From: Pseudomonadota bacterium
GTDB taxonomy: Bacteria; Pseudomonadota; Alphaproteobacteria; Caulobacterales; Caulobacteraceae
NCBI GenBank assembly: GCA_023386645.1
Contig: JAEWJI010000045.1
Span: 1-30,532, forward strand
DNA length: 30,532 nucleotides
Direction of reading: 5' to 3'
Numbering within the stretch: the stretch's first letter is position 1; each line of letters opens with the position of its first letter. A program made the position numbers and the translations under genes. Under the pieces are notes generated by a model that had not been told where the DNA came from, searched no databases, and was given only the letters and a program-made list of their open reading frames with translations. Of the stretch, positions 1 to 8,840 are shown piece after piece.

Positions 1-1296
1 GCCTTCCGGCGCGCTCAGGGCGCCGTACTTGGCGGCGTTGGTCGCCAGCTCGTGGAAGATCATGCCCAGCGACACGGTCGCCGACGGCTTAAGCTCCACC
101 GGCGGCCCGTTCAGCAGCACGCGGTTCGAGCCGTGCGCGGCCGTCTCGTGCTCCAGGATCGCGTGCAGGTCGGCGCCCTCCCAGTGGCTCTGCGTCAGCA
201 GGTCGTGGGTGTGCGACAGCGCCATCAGGCGCGCCTGGAAGCTCTCGGCGAATCGCTCGGGCTCGGCGTTGGCGCGGGCGGTCTGCATGGCGATCGACTG
301 CACCGTCGCCAGCGTGTTCTTCACCCGGTGGTTCAGTTCGTCGATCATCAGCTTCTGACGACGGTCGGCCAGCACCGTTTCGGTGACATCGTGGCCCTGG
401 ACGAAGATGCCGACGATCCGCCCGGCGACATCGCGCACGGGCTGGTAGATGAAGTTGAGGAAGACCTCTTCCGGCTCCGAGGCCGGGGTGCGCTGGAGCC
501 GGACGCGGCTCTCGCGGCCCTCATAGGGCTCTCCGGTCGCATAGACCTGGTCAAGAAGGTCGACGAAGCCCTGCTCGACCACCTCGGGCAGGGCTTCCCT
601 GAGCGGCTTGCCGACGATGTCGCGGTGGCCGATCAGCTGCGCGTATGCGGCGTTGTGCATCTGGAAGGCGTGATCCGGCCCGCTTAGCACGGCCACGAAG
701 CCGGGAGCCTGCATGAACACGTCCACCAGGCGCTTGCGCTCCTGCTCCAGCCGCAGGTTGTCCTCCTGGACGAGCCGGGCCCGTCGCATGACGTCGCCGC
801 CGATGATGGCGTCCAACGCCGTCACCGACACCGAGTCGTCCCTCGCTCGGCTGTGCTGGCGCAGCCGCTCCAACTCCGTGATGTCCGTGGTGTGCTGAAG
901 CAGATAGACCACCTCGCCCCGTCCATCGAGGATCGGAGTGTGGGTGGCGCTCCAGTAGCGATCCTCGAACACCTGTTCGCCGTTGGGCAGGATCCGCGGG
1001 ATCGAGTATTTGACGACGGCCAGGTGATCGGGGGCCCGGGTCGCCAGCGCCTTTTCCATCGACTGCCTGACCTGACGCACGTTCTCCGTCGCGTCCTCGG
1101 CCGGCCCGGAATCAAAAGCGCCGAACAGGGGGCGGCCGATGATGGCTTCGCGAGTGCTGTGGGTCGTGTCGAGATAGGCCTGGTTCATCCCGACGATCCG
1201 CAGGTCGGGCGACAGCAGGACGTAGGGGTTCGGCGACGCGTCGAACGCGGCCGCCAGTTCGACCGCGAGGTCCCCCGATAACACCAGTTCTTTCAC
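1..1296 (-). CDS. PAS-PAS HWE-family sensor histidine kinase (3' end outside window)
   Basis: This is an open minus-strand frame that runs off the window start, giving about 432 residues of a two-component sensor kinase. No transmembrane segment is visible, so it is probably cytoplasmic. The first PAS domain covers about residues 12-130 (SPNPYVLLSPDLRIVGMNQA). A short coiled linker follows, then a second PAS at about 190-310. The dimerisation/phosphoacceptor box has the motif LNHRVKNTLATVQSIAMQTA with His323 as the phosphorylated residue. The N-box FHELATNAAKYGALS at about 415 is typical of the HWE/HisKA_2 class. The WE-containing G1 box would lie beyond the window edge. The start is GTG at 1296, preceded by a weak GGTGGGGA; another in-frame GTG lies at 1308, just inside the stop at 1321-1323. 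The signal sensed and the cognate regulator cannot be read from here. Kinase identity is very secure; the exact start is not. Confidence 0.9.
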   Translation of the reverse strand, partial: MKELVLSGDLAVELAAAFDASPNPYVLLSPDLRIVGMNQAYLDTTHSTREAIIGRPLFGAFDSGPAEDATENVRQVRQSMEKALATRAPDHLAVVKYSIPRILPNGEQVFEDRYWSATHTPILDGRGEVVYLLQHTTDITELERLRQHSRARDDSVSVTALDAIIGGDVMRRARLVQEDNLRLEQERKRLVDVFMQAPGFVAVLSGPDHAFQMHNAAYAQLIGHRDIVGKPLREALPEVVEQGFVDLLDQVYATGEPYEGRESRVRLQRTPASEPEEVFLNFIYQPVRDVAGRIVGIFVQGHDVTETVLADRRQKLMIDELNHRVKNTLATVQSIAMQTARANAEPERFAESFQARLMALSHTHDLLTQSHWEGADLHAILEHETAAHGSNRVLLNGPPVELKPSATVSLGMIFHELATNAAKYGALSAPEG

Positions 1297-1416
1297 GCGC
1301 GTCCCCACCGACCGGCTAGGCTAACGCTCAAGCTGGAATGCGGTTCATCATTCGGTCGTGAAGCGTACACAAGAAGGCTATGTGAAAATCGGCGAGGTCT
1401 TGTCTAGGCTTTCGGC

Positions 1417-2964
1417 ATGAGAAACCTGCTTCTGGCCGGAATGGTCCTGCTGATGTCCGCTCTCCCGCATTCGGTCGACGCCCTGGCCCCGGGGCCGAAG
1501 GCCCTGACCCAGCAAGGCGAGGCCTCGGGCCTACAGTCTGATGGCGTCCAGGCATTCAAGGGCCTGCCCTATGCCGCGCCGCCCGTGGGCGACCTGCGCT
1601 GGCGGGCGCCTCGGCCGCCGGCCGCTTGGGACGGCGTGCGCGACGCGAGCCAGCTCGGCGCTCTGTGCATCCAGCCGCCCTCGAATGGCGATCCGGGCGT
1701 CGGCCCCCCGCCGATGAGCGAGGACTGCCTCACGCTGAATGTCTGGACGCCGGTCGAACGCGCGGGGTCCCTGCCGGTCATGGTCTGGATCCACGGAGGC
1801 GGATTCAACAACGGCTCGGGCACCGCCGCCCTCTACGACGGGTCGAACCTGGCGCGACGCGGGGTCGTGGTGGTGACCATCAACTACCGCCTCGGCCGGC
1901 TCGGCTTCTTCGACCATCCGGCGCTGGCCGCCGAGCGGGCCGCGGGAGAGCCGGGTGGAAACTACGGCATGATGGACATCGTGGCGGCCCTGGAATGGGT
2001 GCGCGACAATGTCGGCGCCTTCGGAGGCGACGCGAGCGACGTCACGATCTTCGGCGAATCGGCCGGCGGGGCGGCGGTGACGCGGCTGATGATCTCGCCG
2101 CGTGCGCGGGGCCTGTTCCACAAGGCGGTGATCCAGTCGGGTCTCGGTCGGGAGGAGGGGGCGCCCCTCGATCGTCCGACCGCTTCGGGCGGGCCCTCGC
2201 TCCAGACGCGGGGAGTTGCGTGGGCGGAACAGGCCGGCTTGGGCGCCGACGCCTCGGCCGAGGCCCTGCGCGCTGTGCCGGCCGAGGATCTGCTGCGGCC
2301 CGCGCCCAACTTCTTCGGCGGCGACAATCTGCCGATCGACGGGGAGGTCGTGACCGAGAACGTCATGACGGCCTTCGAGGCCGGGCGACAGGCGCCCGTG
2401 CCATTGATCCTCGGCACGAACAGCGCCGAGTTCTGGTGGATCCGGCCGACCGAGCTCAGCCCCTATGGCCGGATTGACGACGCCATGACGGCCGAGGAGC
2501 GGGCGGCGCTGGAAGCGGCCTACGGCGGGGCGGAGGGCTACGACGCGCACGTCGTCAGTGACCTGGTCTTCAACGAACCCGTGCGAGCCCTGGCGCGTCT
2601 GCACGCCCAGTCGGGCAATCCGACCTTTCTCTATCGCTTCGATGTCGTCCCTGACCCGAATCCTGAGCCGCACGAGGGTGCGACGCATGCGTCGGAACGT
2701 CCCTATGTGTTCGACAACCTGCACACGTCCGACTGGCCGATGGCCGAGCGCGACCAGCGCGCGGCGACCGCCATGGCCGACTATTGGACGACCTTCGCCC
2801 GCACCGGCGATCCGAACGGCGGGAATCGCCCTCGCTGGCCGGAGTTCGGCCGCGAGCCGGACCGCCTGCTCGAGTTCACCAACGACGGCCCGGTCGCCAG
2901 GGAAATGCCGTTCAAGGACCGGCTAGACCTGATCGAGGCCTATCACCGTCGCAGGGCGCGTTGA
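1417..2964 (+). CDS. Secreted type-B carboxylesterase (para-nitrobenzyl esterase family)
   Basis: A 515-residue alpha/beta-hydrolase of the carboxylesterase type-B family, which hydrolyses carboxylic esters with a Ser-Glu-His triad. An N-terminal hydrophobic signal peptide ends near residue 22, so periplasmic or secreted location is expected. Visible elements are the oxyanion-hole motif WIHGGGF (His126-Gly129), the nucleophile elbow FGESAGG with Ser215, the acid in GTNSAEF (Glu338) and the catalytic His424 in THASERPYVF. Family members are typically about 500 residues, so the protein is full length. No Shine-Dalgarno sequence precedes the ATG; a TAGGCT box at 1405-1410, with GTGAAA 17 nt upstream of it, would start transcription close to the ATG, so a leaderless mRNA is possible. 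It lies upstream of the sugar locus and could remove ester substituents from a glycan, but that link is only positional. Confidence 0.93.
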   Translation: MRNLLLAGMVLLMSALPHSVDALAPGPKALTQQGEASGLQSDGVQAFKGLPYAAPPVGDLRWRAPRPPAAWDGVRDASQLGALCIQPPSNGDPGVGPPPMSEDCLTLNVWTPVERAGSLPVMVWIHGGGFNNGSGTAALYDGSNLARRGVVVVTINYRLGRLGFFDHPALAAERAAGEPGGNYGMMDIVAALEWVRDNVGAFGGDASDVTIFGESAGGAAVTRLMISPRARGLFHKAVIQSGLGREEGAPLDRPTASGGPSLQTRGVAWAEQAGLGADASAEALRAVPAEDLLRPAPNFFGGDNLPIDGEVVTENVMTAFEAGRQAPVPLILGTNSAEFWWIRPTELSPYGRIDDAMTAEERAALEAAYGGAEGYDAHVVSDLVFNEPVRALARLHAQSGNPTFLYRFDVVPDPNPEPHEGATHASERPYVFDNLHTSDWPMAERDQRAATAMADYWTTFARTGDPNGGNRPRWPEFGREPDRLLEFTNDGPVAREMPFKDRLDLIEAYHRRRAR

Positions 2965-3116
2965 CGGCCTCTGGCTTCGGCAGGGTTCGCTGCGCTCCAG
3001 AAGGAGCTTGATCGGTCCGCTTCTTGCCGATTTCGGCGGATAGGCGACTGAACTTTTCCGCCTGAGGAGATCACGTGTCGGAAACGGGGCACTTGCGGGG
3101 CGCCGCGCCGGTGTGC

Positions 3117-3134
3117 CATGTAACCGATTACATG
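3117..3134. promoter_or_regulatory. LacI-family operator (near-perfect palindrome)
   Basis: CATGTAACCGATTACATG is an 18-bp dyad centred on CG with a single mismatched pair (3124/3127). The form TGTAAC-CG-GTTACA is typical of operators for LacI-family sugar regulators. It sits 96 bp before the predicted TTG start of the LacI-type gene. A weak promoter-like pair (TTGCGG at 3093-3098, 18-nt spacer, CATGTA at 3117-3122) would place the operator over the -10, suiting repression and autoregulation. I found no second copy elsewhere in the window. The palindrome is seen directly; its role is inferred. Confidence 0.72.
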
Positions 3135-3229
3135 ATTTTCCGGACGGACCTTCGGCAAGGAGGCCGGCGCCGGGACAAGGAGGACGCCGTGGAAGCCCTG
3201 AGCTTTCGCATCCACTCACAGGATCGGAC

Positions 3230-4273
3230 TTGAAGGCCGCCACCATTCGGGACGTGGCTGAGCGCGCTTCCGTGTCGGTGGCGTCGGTTTCGCGCGTCCT
3301 GAACGGGGCCGGGCCGGTCACCGAGCCGACGCGGCGGCGCATACTCGATGCGGTCGAGGCGCTGCAGTACGTTCCGCATTCCGGCGCCCGGAGCCTGTCA
3401 ACCAGCCGCACCCATACGGTCGGCGTCATCCTGCCGGACCTGTTCGGCGAGTTCTTCTCTGAGCTCATCCGCGGCCTGGACGTGGCCGCACGCGAGCAGG
3501 GCTATCACCTGATCGTCTCCAGCTCGCACGACGACGCCGAGGAGGCCGCCGCCGCCATGCGGTCGATGCGTGGCCGGGTGGACGGGCTGATTGTCCTGTC
3601 GCCGCATCTCGATGGCGCCAGTCTCGCCGCGGGCCAAGCCGGCGGCGTGCCGGTGCTGCTGATGAACGGCGGGGGACAGGATTCGGGCCGTCCCTCGATC
3701 GTGATCGACAACCACGGCGGCGCGCGCACGGCTGTCGAGCATCTGCTCGATCTTGGCAGGCGGCGCATCGCCCATGTGGCCGGGCCCTCGGGCAACCTGG
3801 AGGCCGAGGCGCGGCTAGCCGGCTATCTCGAGGCCATGGCGGAAGCCGGGCTGGAGTCCCGCGTGGTCGAAGGCGACTTCACCCAGGCCTCGGGCCACGG
3901 AGCCGGCGTCGAACTGATGGGCAACGAGCGCCCGGATGCGATCTTCGCCGCCAACGACATGATGGCGGTGGGCGTCATGCTGGCGCTCCAGGAGGCGGGC
4001 GTCCGCTGTCCGGACGATGTGGCTGTCGTCGGCTTCGACGATGTCCCGATCGCCGCCCTGGTGCGGCCGTCGCTGACCACGCTCCAGATCCGTATCGCCG
4101 ACAACGGCCGCCGGGCGCTGGAGCGTCTGGTCGGCCTCATTGAATCCACGGGACAGGACCTCGCCGACACGGCTTGCGACGTCGTGACGCCCGAACTCGT
4201 GGTGCGCCAATCCAGCGGAACGGCGCCCGCAACCGCAACGCAAGCCGGGCGGCCCGCCCGCGAAACAGTCTGA
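3230..4273 (+). CDS. LacI-family transcriptional regulator of the sugar locus
   Basis: A 347-residue repressor-type regulator. The N-terminal helix-turn-helix reads ATIRDVAERASVSVASVSRV, followed by the hinge-helix region (RRRILDAVEALQYVPHSGAR, then SLSTSRTHTVG). A periplasmic-binding-protein-like effector domain spans about residue 60 to 330 (VGVILPDLFGEFFSEL; AIFAANDMMAVGVM; DVAVVGFDDVPIA). I chose the TTG start at 3230 because the family begins a few residues before the HTH and AGGA lies 6 nt upstream. An in-frame GTG at 3113 would add 39 atypical residues and run through the operator. The gene lies 16 nt before the TonB receptor, so the two are almost certainly co-transcribed, which implies autoregulation through the dyad at 3117. 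The effector is probably a mono- or oligosaccharide released from the transported glycan. Confidence 0.92.
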   Translation: MKAATIRDVAERASVSVASVSRVLNGAGPVTEPTRRRILDAVEALQYVPHSGARSLSTSRTHTVGVILPDLFGEFFSELIRGLDVAAREQGYHLIVSSSHDDAEEAAAAMRSMRGRVDGLIVLSPHLDGASLAAGQAGGVPVLLMNGGGQDSGRPSIVIDNHGGARTAVEHLLDLGRRRIAHVAGPSGNLEAEARLAGYLEAMAEAGLESRVVEGDFTQASGHGAGVELMGNERPDAIFAANDMMAVGVMLALQEAGVRCPDDVAVVGFDDVPIAALVRPSLTTLQIRIADNGRRALERLVGLIESTGQDLADTACDVVTPELVVRQSSGTAPATATQAGRPARETV

Positions 4274-4289
4274 AGGGGGACTAAACAGG

Positions 4290-7200
4290 ATGTCCAAGAT
4301 GAACACTCGCATCATGACGGCGGCGTCCGCGCTGGCCGTCGCCGTCTCGCTGGCGGCCGCCGGCGGGGCCATGGCCCAGGTCGCCGCCTCGACCCTGCGC
4401 GGCACGATCACCGACTCGGCGGGCGTCGAGCCTGGCGCCGTGGTCACGGCCCGCGACGTCTCGACCGGCTTCGTCAGCCGCGCGACCGCCAATGCCCAGG
4501 GCGGCTACACCCTGTCGGGCCTGCGCCCCGGCACCTACGAGGTGTCGGTCAGCTCGTCCTCGGGCACGGCCAGCGACGTGGTGACCATCGGCGTCGGCCA
4601 GGTCGGCGAGCTTGATCTGGTCGTGGGCGGCGTCAGCGCCAGTGTCGAGGGCACCGATGTGGGCGACATCGTCGTCACCGGCCGTCGCATCTTCGAGGTC
4701 CGCACCCCCGAGGTCGCGACCAACGTCACCCAACAGCAGATCAACAACCTGCCGCAGGTGGACCGGAACTTCCTGAACTTCGCCGCGCTGGCCCCCGGCG
4801 TGGTGGTCACCCAGGACCCGGCGGAGCGCACCATCTATGCCGGCGCCCAGTCGGCCAACGCGATCAACGTCTTCATCGACGGTCAGAACCAGAAGTCGAA
4901 CATCATCGACGGCGGCGTGGCCGGCCAGGACGACAGCCGCGGCAACCCCTTCCCGCAGGGCGCAGTGCAGGAGTTCCGGATCCTGACCCAGAACTTCAAG
5001 GCCGAGTACGAACAGGCCTCTTCCGCCATCATCAGCGCCGTGACCCGCTCGGGCGGCAACGAGATGACCGGCGACGTCTACGTCACCTATCAGGACACGG
5101 CGTGGACCACCCAGAACGTCTTCTCTGAGCGCCGCGGCGAGGCCAAGCCGCAGCTGGACCGGCTCCAGTACGGCGGCACCGTCTCGGGTCCGATCATCCG
5201 CGATCGCCTGCACTATCTGCTCAGCTACGAGCGCAAGGACGAGACCCGCTCCAACTCGGTCTTCCTGAACCAGACGCAATACGCGCCCCTGTTCGACCAG
5301 TACCTCGGCACCTTCGAGGCGCCCTTCGAGCAGGACCTGTTCTTCGGCAAGCTGTCCTGGCAGATCAATGACCGCCAGATCGTCGATCTGACCGGCACCT
5401 ACCGCACCGAACAGGACATCCGCGACTTCGGCGGCCAGAACGCCTATTCGCGCGCTGTGGCCGTCAACAATGACATCCGGTCGGTCGTCCTGCGTCACCA
5501 GTACACCGGCGACAGCTTCCTGAACGTGTTCTCGGTCGACTACTTCTTCGCCAACTACAACCCCGGCGCGTTGAACTTCGACGAGCCTGGCCAGCGCTTC
5601 GTCGCCTATCGCGACAACGTCAACACCACGCCCGCCTTTGACTTCAACTATGACGCGGGCGACTTCATCTTCGCCTATGGCGGCGGGACGAACAACCAGG
5701 ACATCGAGGACCAGGCGCTCACCTTCAAGAACGACCTGACGTTCAACGAGATCGAACTGGCCGGTTTCCACACCATCAAGATGGGCTTCAAGGCCTCGCT
5801 GCGCGATTACTACGTGCAGAAGTGGTTCAACCGGAACCCGCTGTTCACCTACGACGTCACGGCCAACCCGGCCATCTTCGGCAGCTCGGCCATCCCGACC
5901 CGGGTGGAGCTGAACCTGCCGACGGCCCCGGCGGACGTGTCGAACGAGCAGTACGGCCTGTACATCCAGGACGACTGGCAGGTGAACGACCACCTGGAGC
6001 TGAACCTCGGCATCCGCTGGGACTACGAGACGAACGCCGTCAACAACGACTGGGTGACGCCGCAGGTGATCCGCGACGTGGTGACCCGCATCACGCAGGC
6101 GCCCGGCTATGTCTCGCGCGTCGACGTCAACGACTACTTCAGCGAGGGCGATCGCGAAGCTTTCAAGGGCGCATTCCAGCCCCGTGTCGGCTTCTCGTAC
6201 GATATCTTCGCGGACAACCAGACGGTGCTGTTCGGGGGCGCCGGTCGCTACTACGACCGTATCGGCTTCAACTTCGCGTTCTCTGAACGGTTCTCACCGT
6301 TCAACCTTTCGCGCCAGATCTACTTCTCGCCGAACGGCGGGACGTTCGGCGGCCGCACGGGAACTATCGCCTGGAACCCGGTTTACGCCACCGCCGCTGG
6401 CCTCGACACTCTGCTGGGCGGCACCCAGGGGCGCGGCGAGATCTTCCTGATCAAGGACGAGATGGAGGTGCCGTACACCGACCAGTTCAACCTGGGCGTC
6501 CGTCAGCGCTTCGGCGATATCCAGACGGCGGTGACCTTCTCGTACGCTCACACCAAGGACGAGTTCCAGTGGGAGCGGCTGAACATCGACGCCAACCGCA
6601 GCGTCGCCGGCCGCCGCCCGTCGGACTTCATCAACCCCGCGACGAACCAGCCCTACGCCTTCAACGACAGCGTCTTCTACGCCGCCAGCGGCCGGGAGCG
6701 TAAGTACAAGGCGATGTATGTGACGATCGACCGTCCGTACACCGAGGAAAGCGGCTACGGCTTCAACGTGGCCTACACCCTGGCCGACGGGGAGCAGAAC
6801 GGCAGCCGCGACCAGGGCATGTCGCCCTTCGACTTCGACTACGCGACCATCGAAAACTCGCCCTGGTACAATACGCCGGGCGTCGAGAAGCACCGCATCG
6901 TGGCGTCCGGCACGCTGCGCCTGCCGGGCGACATCCTGGCGTCCTCGATCGTCACCCTGGGCTCGGGCCGTCCCTTCACCATCTTCAACTACGATGGTGG
7001 GCCGATCCGCTGGTTCGAAGGCTATCCCGAGCAACGGGCCTTCCTGCCGGGCCTGAACTTCGCCACCCGTCAGGTCGACCTGCGCCTCAACAAGCGTTTC
7101 GAGATCGGCGGCCAGCGGTTCGAGGCCATCCTGGACGGCATCAACGTCTTCAACTTCAAGAACTACAACGGTTTCGACCAGGCCTACCGAACCGCGAACA

Positions 7201-7295
7201 GGGCGGATGCTCCGCTGAACCCGCGCTTCGGCATCCCGACGTCGCAGGCCCTGCCGACGCGCACCTTCGTGATGACGCTGCGCTACAGCTTCTAG
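4290..7295 (+). CDS. TonB-dependent outer-membrane receptor, Oar-like with CarboxypepD_reg domain
   Basis: A 1001-residue outer-membrane beta-barrel transporter driven by TonB/ExbB/ExbD. A signal peptide ends at about residue 29 (GGAMA-Q). A carboxypeptidase-regulatory-like Ig domain follows at about 34-105 (LRGTITDSAGVEPGAVVTAR; GGYTLSGLRPGTYEVSV). A TonB-box-like DIVVTGRR lies at 126-133. The plug covers about 140-260 (QQQINNLPQVDRNFLNFAAL; AVTRSGGNEMTGDVY), and the remainder is barrel ending in the C-terminal signature LRYSF. In Caulobacterales such receptors commonly import plant- or microbe-derived glycans and oligosaccharides. The position between a LacI regulator and glycosidase/ABC genes points to a carbohydrate ligand. 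Start: ATG 4290 with GGGGGA upstream. A strong terminator follows directly. Family certain, substrate inferred. Confidence 0.95.
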   Translation: MSKMNTRIMTAASALAVAVSLAAAGGAMAQVAASTLRGTITDSAGVEPGAVVTARDVSTGFVSRATANAQGGYTLSGLRPGTYEVSVSSSSGTASDVVTIGVGQVGELDLVVGGVSASVEGTDVGDIVVTGRRIFEVRTPEVATNVTQQQINNLPQVDRNFLNFAALAPGVVVTQDPAERTIYAGAQSANAINVFIDGQNQKSNIIDGGVAGQDDSRGNPFPQGAVQEFRILTQNFKAEYEQASSAIISAVTRSGGNEMTGDVYVTYQDTAWTTQNVFSERRGEAKPQLDRLQYGGTVSGPIIRDRLHYLLSYERKDETRSNSVFLNQTQYAPLFDQYLGTFEAPFEQDLFFGKLSWQINDRQIVDLTGTYRTEQDIRDFGGQNAYSRAVAVNNDIRSVVLRHQYTGDSFLNVFSVDYFFANYNPGALNFDEPGQRFVAYRDNVNTTPAFDFNYDAGDFIFAYGGGTNNQDIEDQALTFKNDLTFNEIELAGFHTIKMGFKASLRDYYVQKWFNRNPLFTYDVTANPAIFGSSAIPTRVELNLPTAPADVSNEQYGLYIQDDWQVNDHLELNLGIRWDYETNAVNNDWVTPQVIRDVVTRITQAPGYVSRVDVNDYFSEGDREAFKGAFQPRVGFSYDIFADNQTVLFGGAGRYYDRIGFNFAFSERFSPFNLSRQIYFSPNGGTFGGRTGTIAWNPVYATAAGLDTLLGGTQGRGEIFLIKDEMEVPYTDQFNLGVRQRFGDIQTAVTFSYAHTKDEFQWERLNIDANRSVAGRRPSDFINPATNQPYAFNDSVFYAASGRERKYKAMYVTIDRPYTEESGYGFNVAYTLADGEQNGSRDQGMSPFDFDYATIENSPWYNTPGVEKHRIVASGTLRLPGDILASSIVTLGSGRPFTIFNYDGGPIRWFEGYPEQRAFLPGLNFATRQVDLRLNKRFEIGGQRFEAILDGINVFNFKNYNGFDQAYRTANRADAPLNPRFGIPTSQALPTRTFVMTLRYSF

Positions 7296-7311
7296 GACTC
7301 TCCTGAAGCTC

Positions 7312-7348
7312 GGCCGCCCCCGTTCCGGCGGGGGCGGCCACTTTTTTT
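7312..7348 (+). terminator. Intrinsic terminator after the TonB receptor gene
   Basis: A perfect 11-bp GC stem (GGCCGCCCCCG at 7312-7322 with its complement at 7329-7339) and a 6-nt loop TTCCGG, followed by a run of seven T at 7342-7348. It separates lacI-receptor from the hydrolase/ABC genes, so those genes need read-through or their own promoter. Only about 60 nt separate it from the next start codon, and I could not identify a convincing promoter there. Confidence 0.88.
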
Positions 7349-7409
7349 CTTCTTCGGCTGGACGATTGGTCGCGTGGTCCGGTCCCCCAGTATGCGTATG
7401 GAGGCGTCC

Positions 7410-8840
7410 ATGGATCGCCGGCGTTTTCTTCTGACTTCCGTCGCGGCGGGCGGGGCCCTGGCCCTTACGGCCTGCGCCTCCACGACCGGCAGCGCCTCCG
7501 GACCTCGCCTCGACCCCGAGGTCGAGGAGCTTCAGGAACGCACCTTCCGCTGGTTCCAGCACGTCACCCGGCGCGACAACGGGCTGACCCCCGACCGCTG
7601 GCCCACGCCGTCCTTCTCGTCGGTCGCCGCCGTCGGCTACGCCCTGACCTGCTGGCCGATCGGGGTCGAGCGAGGCTGGATGAGCCGCGAGGAAGCGCGC
7701 GAGCGCACCCTGACGACGATCCGCTTCTTCTACGACGCGCCCCAGGGGCCGGAGCCCACGGGCGTCAGCGGCTACAAGGGGTTCTTCTACCACTTCCTGG
7801 ACATGGAGACCGGCCACCGGTTCGGCCGCACCGAACTGTCCACCGTCGACACCACCCTGTTGCTGGGCGGGGTGCTCTACGCGGCGCGGTGGTTCGATGG
7901 CGACCACGCCGACGAGGTCGAAATCCGCCGCCTCGCTCAGGCTCTGTACGAGCGGGTCGAATGGGACTGGGCCATGGTGCGGCCCAATCGCATCACCATG
8001 GGCTGGCACCCCGAGACCGGGTTCATCCCGCACGACTGGAACGTCTACAACGAAGGCATGCTGGTCCTGCTGCTGGCCATCGGCAGCCCGACCCATCCCG
8101 TTCCGGCCGCCGTCTGGGACGAGTGGTGCAGCGTCTACGATCGCAGCTGGACCGACGAGTACGGCCCTAAACACCTGCACTTCGGCCCGATGTTCGGCCA
8201 CCAGTACAGCCACATGTTTGTTGACTTCCGAGGCGTCCACGACGCCTGGATGCGCGCGCGCCAGCCCGAGGTTCCGGGCTTCGACTATTTCCAGAACAGC
8301 GTCCGCGCCGTGGAGGCCCAGCGCAACTACGCCGCCGCCAATCCGGGCGGCTGGACCGGCTATTCCCGGGAGCTCTGGGGGTTGACCGCCTGCGATGGTC
8401 CGGGCGATTTCCGCATGGACATCGCGGGTCGCGAGCGGGAGTTCTTCAGCTATTCCGCGCGCGGGCCCGGCGACCGGGACGACGGCACCATCGCCCCCAC
8501 GGCGGCGCTGGCCTCCATGCCGTTCGCGCCGGATGCGGTCACGGCCTGGCTCAAGACGGTCAAGGCGCGCTACGGCTCGGGCATCTACACCCGCTGGGGC
8601 TTCCTGGACTCGTTCAACCCGACGCTGACCGAGCGCCTTGGCCCGCTCCAGCACGGGAACGTCGTGCCGAACGTCGGCTGGGTCGCGAACGACTATCTCG
8701 GCATCGATCAGGGACCGATCGTGATCCAGATCGAGAACCATCGCTCGGACGCGGTCTGGCGCCACATGCGCCATGAGCCCAACCTGATCCGGGGGCTGAA
8801 GCGCGCCGGCTTCACCGGCGGCTGGCTGGCCCAGGCGTGA
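7410..8840 (+). CDS. GH144/'glycoamylase'-type glycoside hydrolase, Tat-type lipoprotein
   Basis: A 476-residue protein of the family annotated as putative glucoamylase (Pfam Glycoamylase), whose characterised members in GH144 are endo-beta-1,2-glucanases. The N-terminus MDRRRFLLTS is a twin-arginine signal, with lipobox LTAC giving lipidation at Cys22, so it should be folded before export and membrane-anchored in the periplasm. The catalytic (alpha/alpha) barrel includes ELQERTFRWFQ, GWHPETGFIPHDW (from Gly198), YNEGM with Glu215, FGHQYSHMFVDFRG, ELWGLTACDGPG and GFLDSFNP. Start ATG 7410 has GGAGG 5 nt upstream; an in-frame GTG at 7374 would put 12 residues before the signal. It overlaps the next gene by 4 nt. 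Family assignment is from motif recognition; substrate specificity (beta-1,2-glucan or another glucan) is not shown by the sequence alone. Confidence 0.85.
   Translation: MDRRRFLLTSVAAGGALALTACASTTGSASGPRLDPEVEELQERTFRWFQHVTRRDNGLTPDRWPTPSFSSVAAVGYALTCWPIGVERGWMSREEARERTLTTIRFFYDAPQGPEPTGVSGYKGFFYHFLDMETGHRFGRTELSTVDTTLLLGGVLYAARWFDGDHADEVEIRRLAQALYERVEWDWAMVRPNRITMGWHPETGFIPHDWNVYNEGMLVLLLAIGSPTHPVPAAVWDEWCSVYDRSWTDEYGPKHLHFGPMFGHQYSHMFVDFRGVHDAWMRARQPEVPGFDYFQNSVRAVEAQRNYAAANPGGWTGYSRELWGLTACDGPGDFRMDIAGREREFFSYSARGPGDRDDGTIAPTAALASMPFAPDAVTAWLKTVKARYGSGIYTRWGFLDSFNPTLTERLGPLQHGNVVPNVGWVANDYLGIDQGPIVIQIENHRSDAVWRHMRHEPNLIRGLKRAGFTGGWLAQA

Noticed and set aside
4281..5993. 570-residue minus-strand ORF opposite the TonB receptor
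   Set aside because: It is rich in Val, Gly, Asp, Arg and His with no domain; such frames arise opposite GC-rich genes because codon third positions avoid stops. The plus-strand receptor is unambiguous.
6294..8774. 826-residue minus-strand ORF crossing the receptor end, terminator and hydrolase
   Set aside because: It spans a strong plus-strand terminator and two clear genes, and its translation has no recognisable family or signal.
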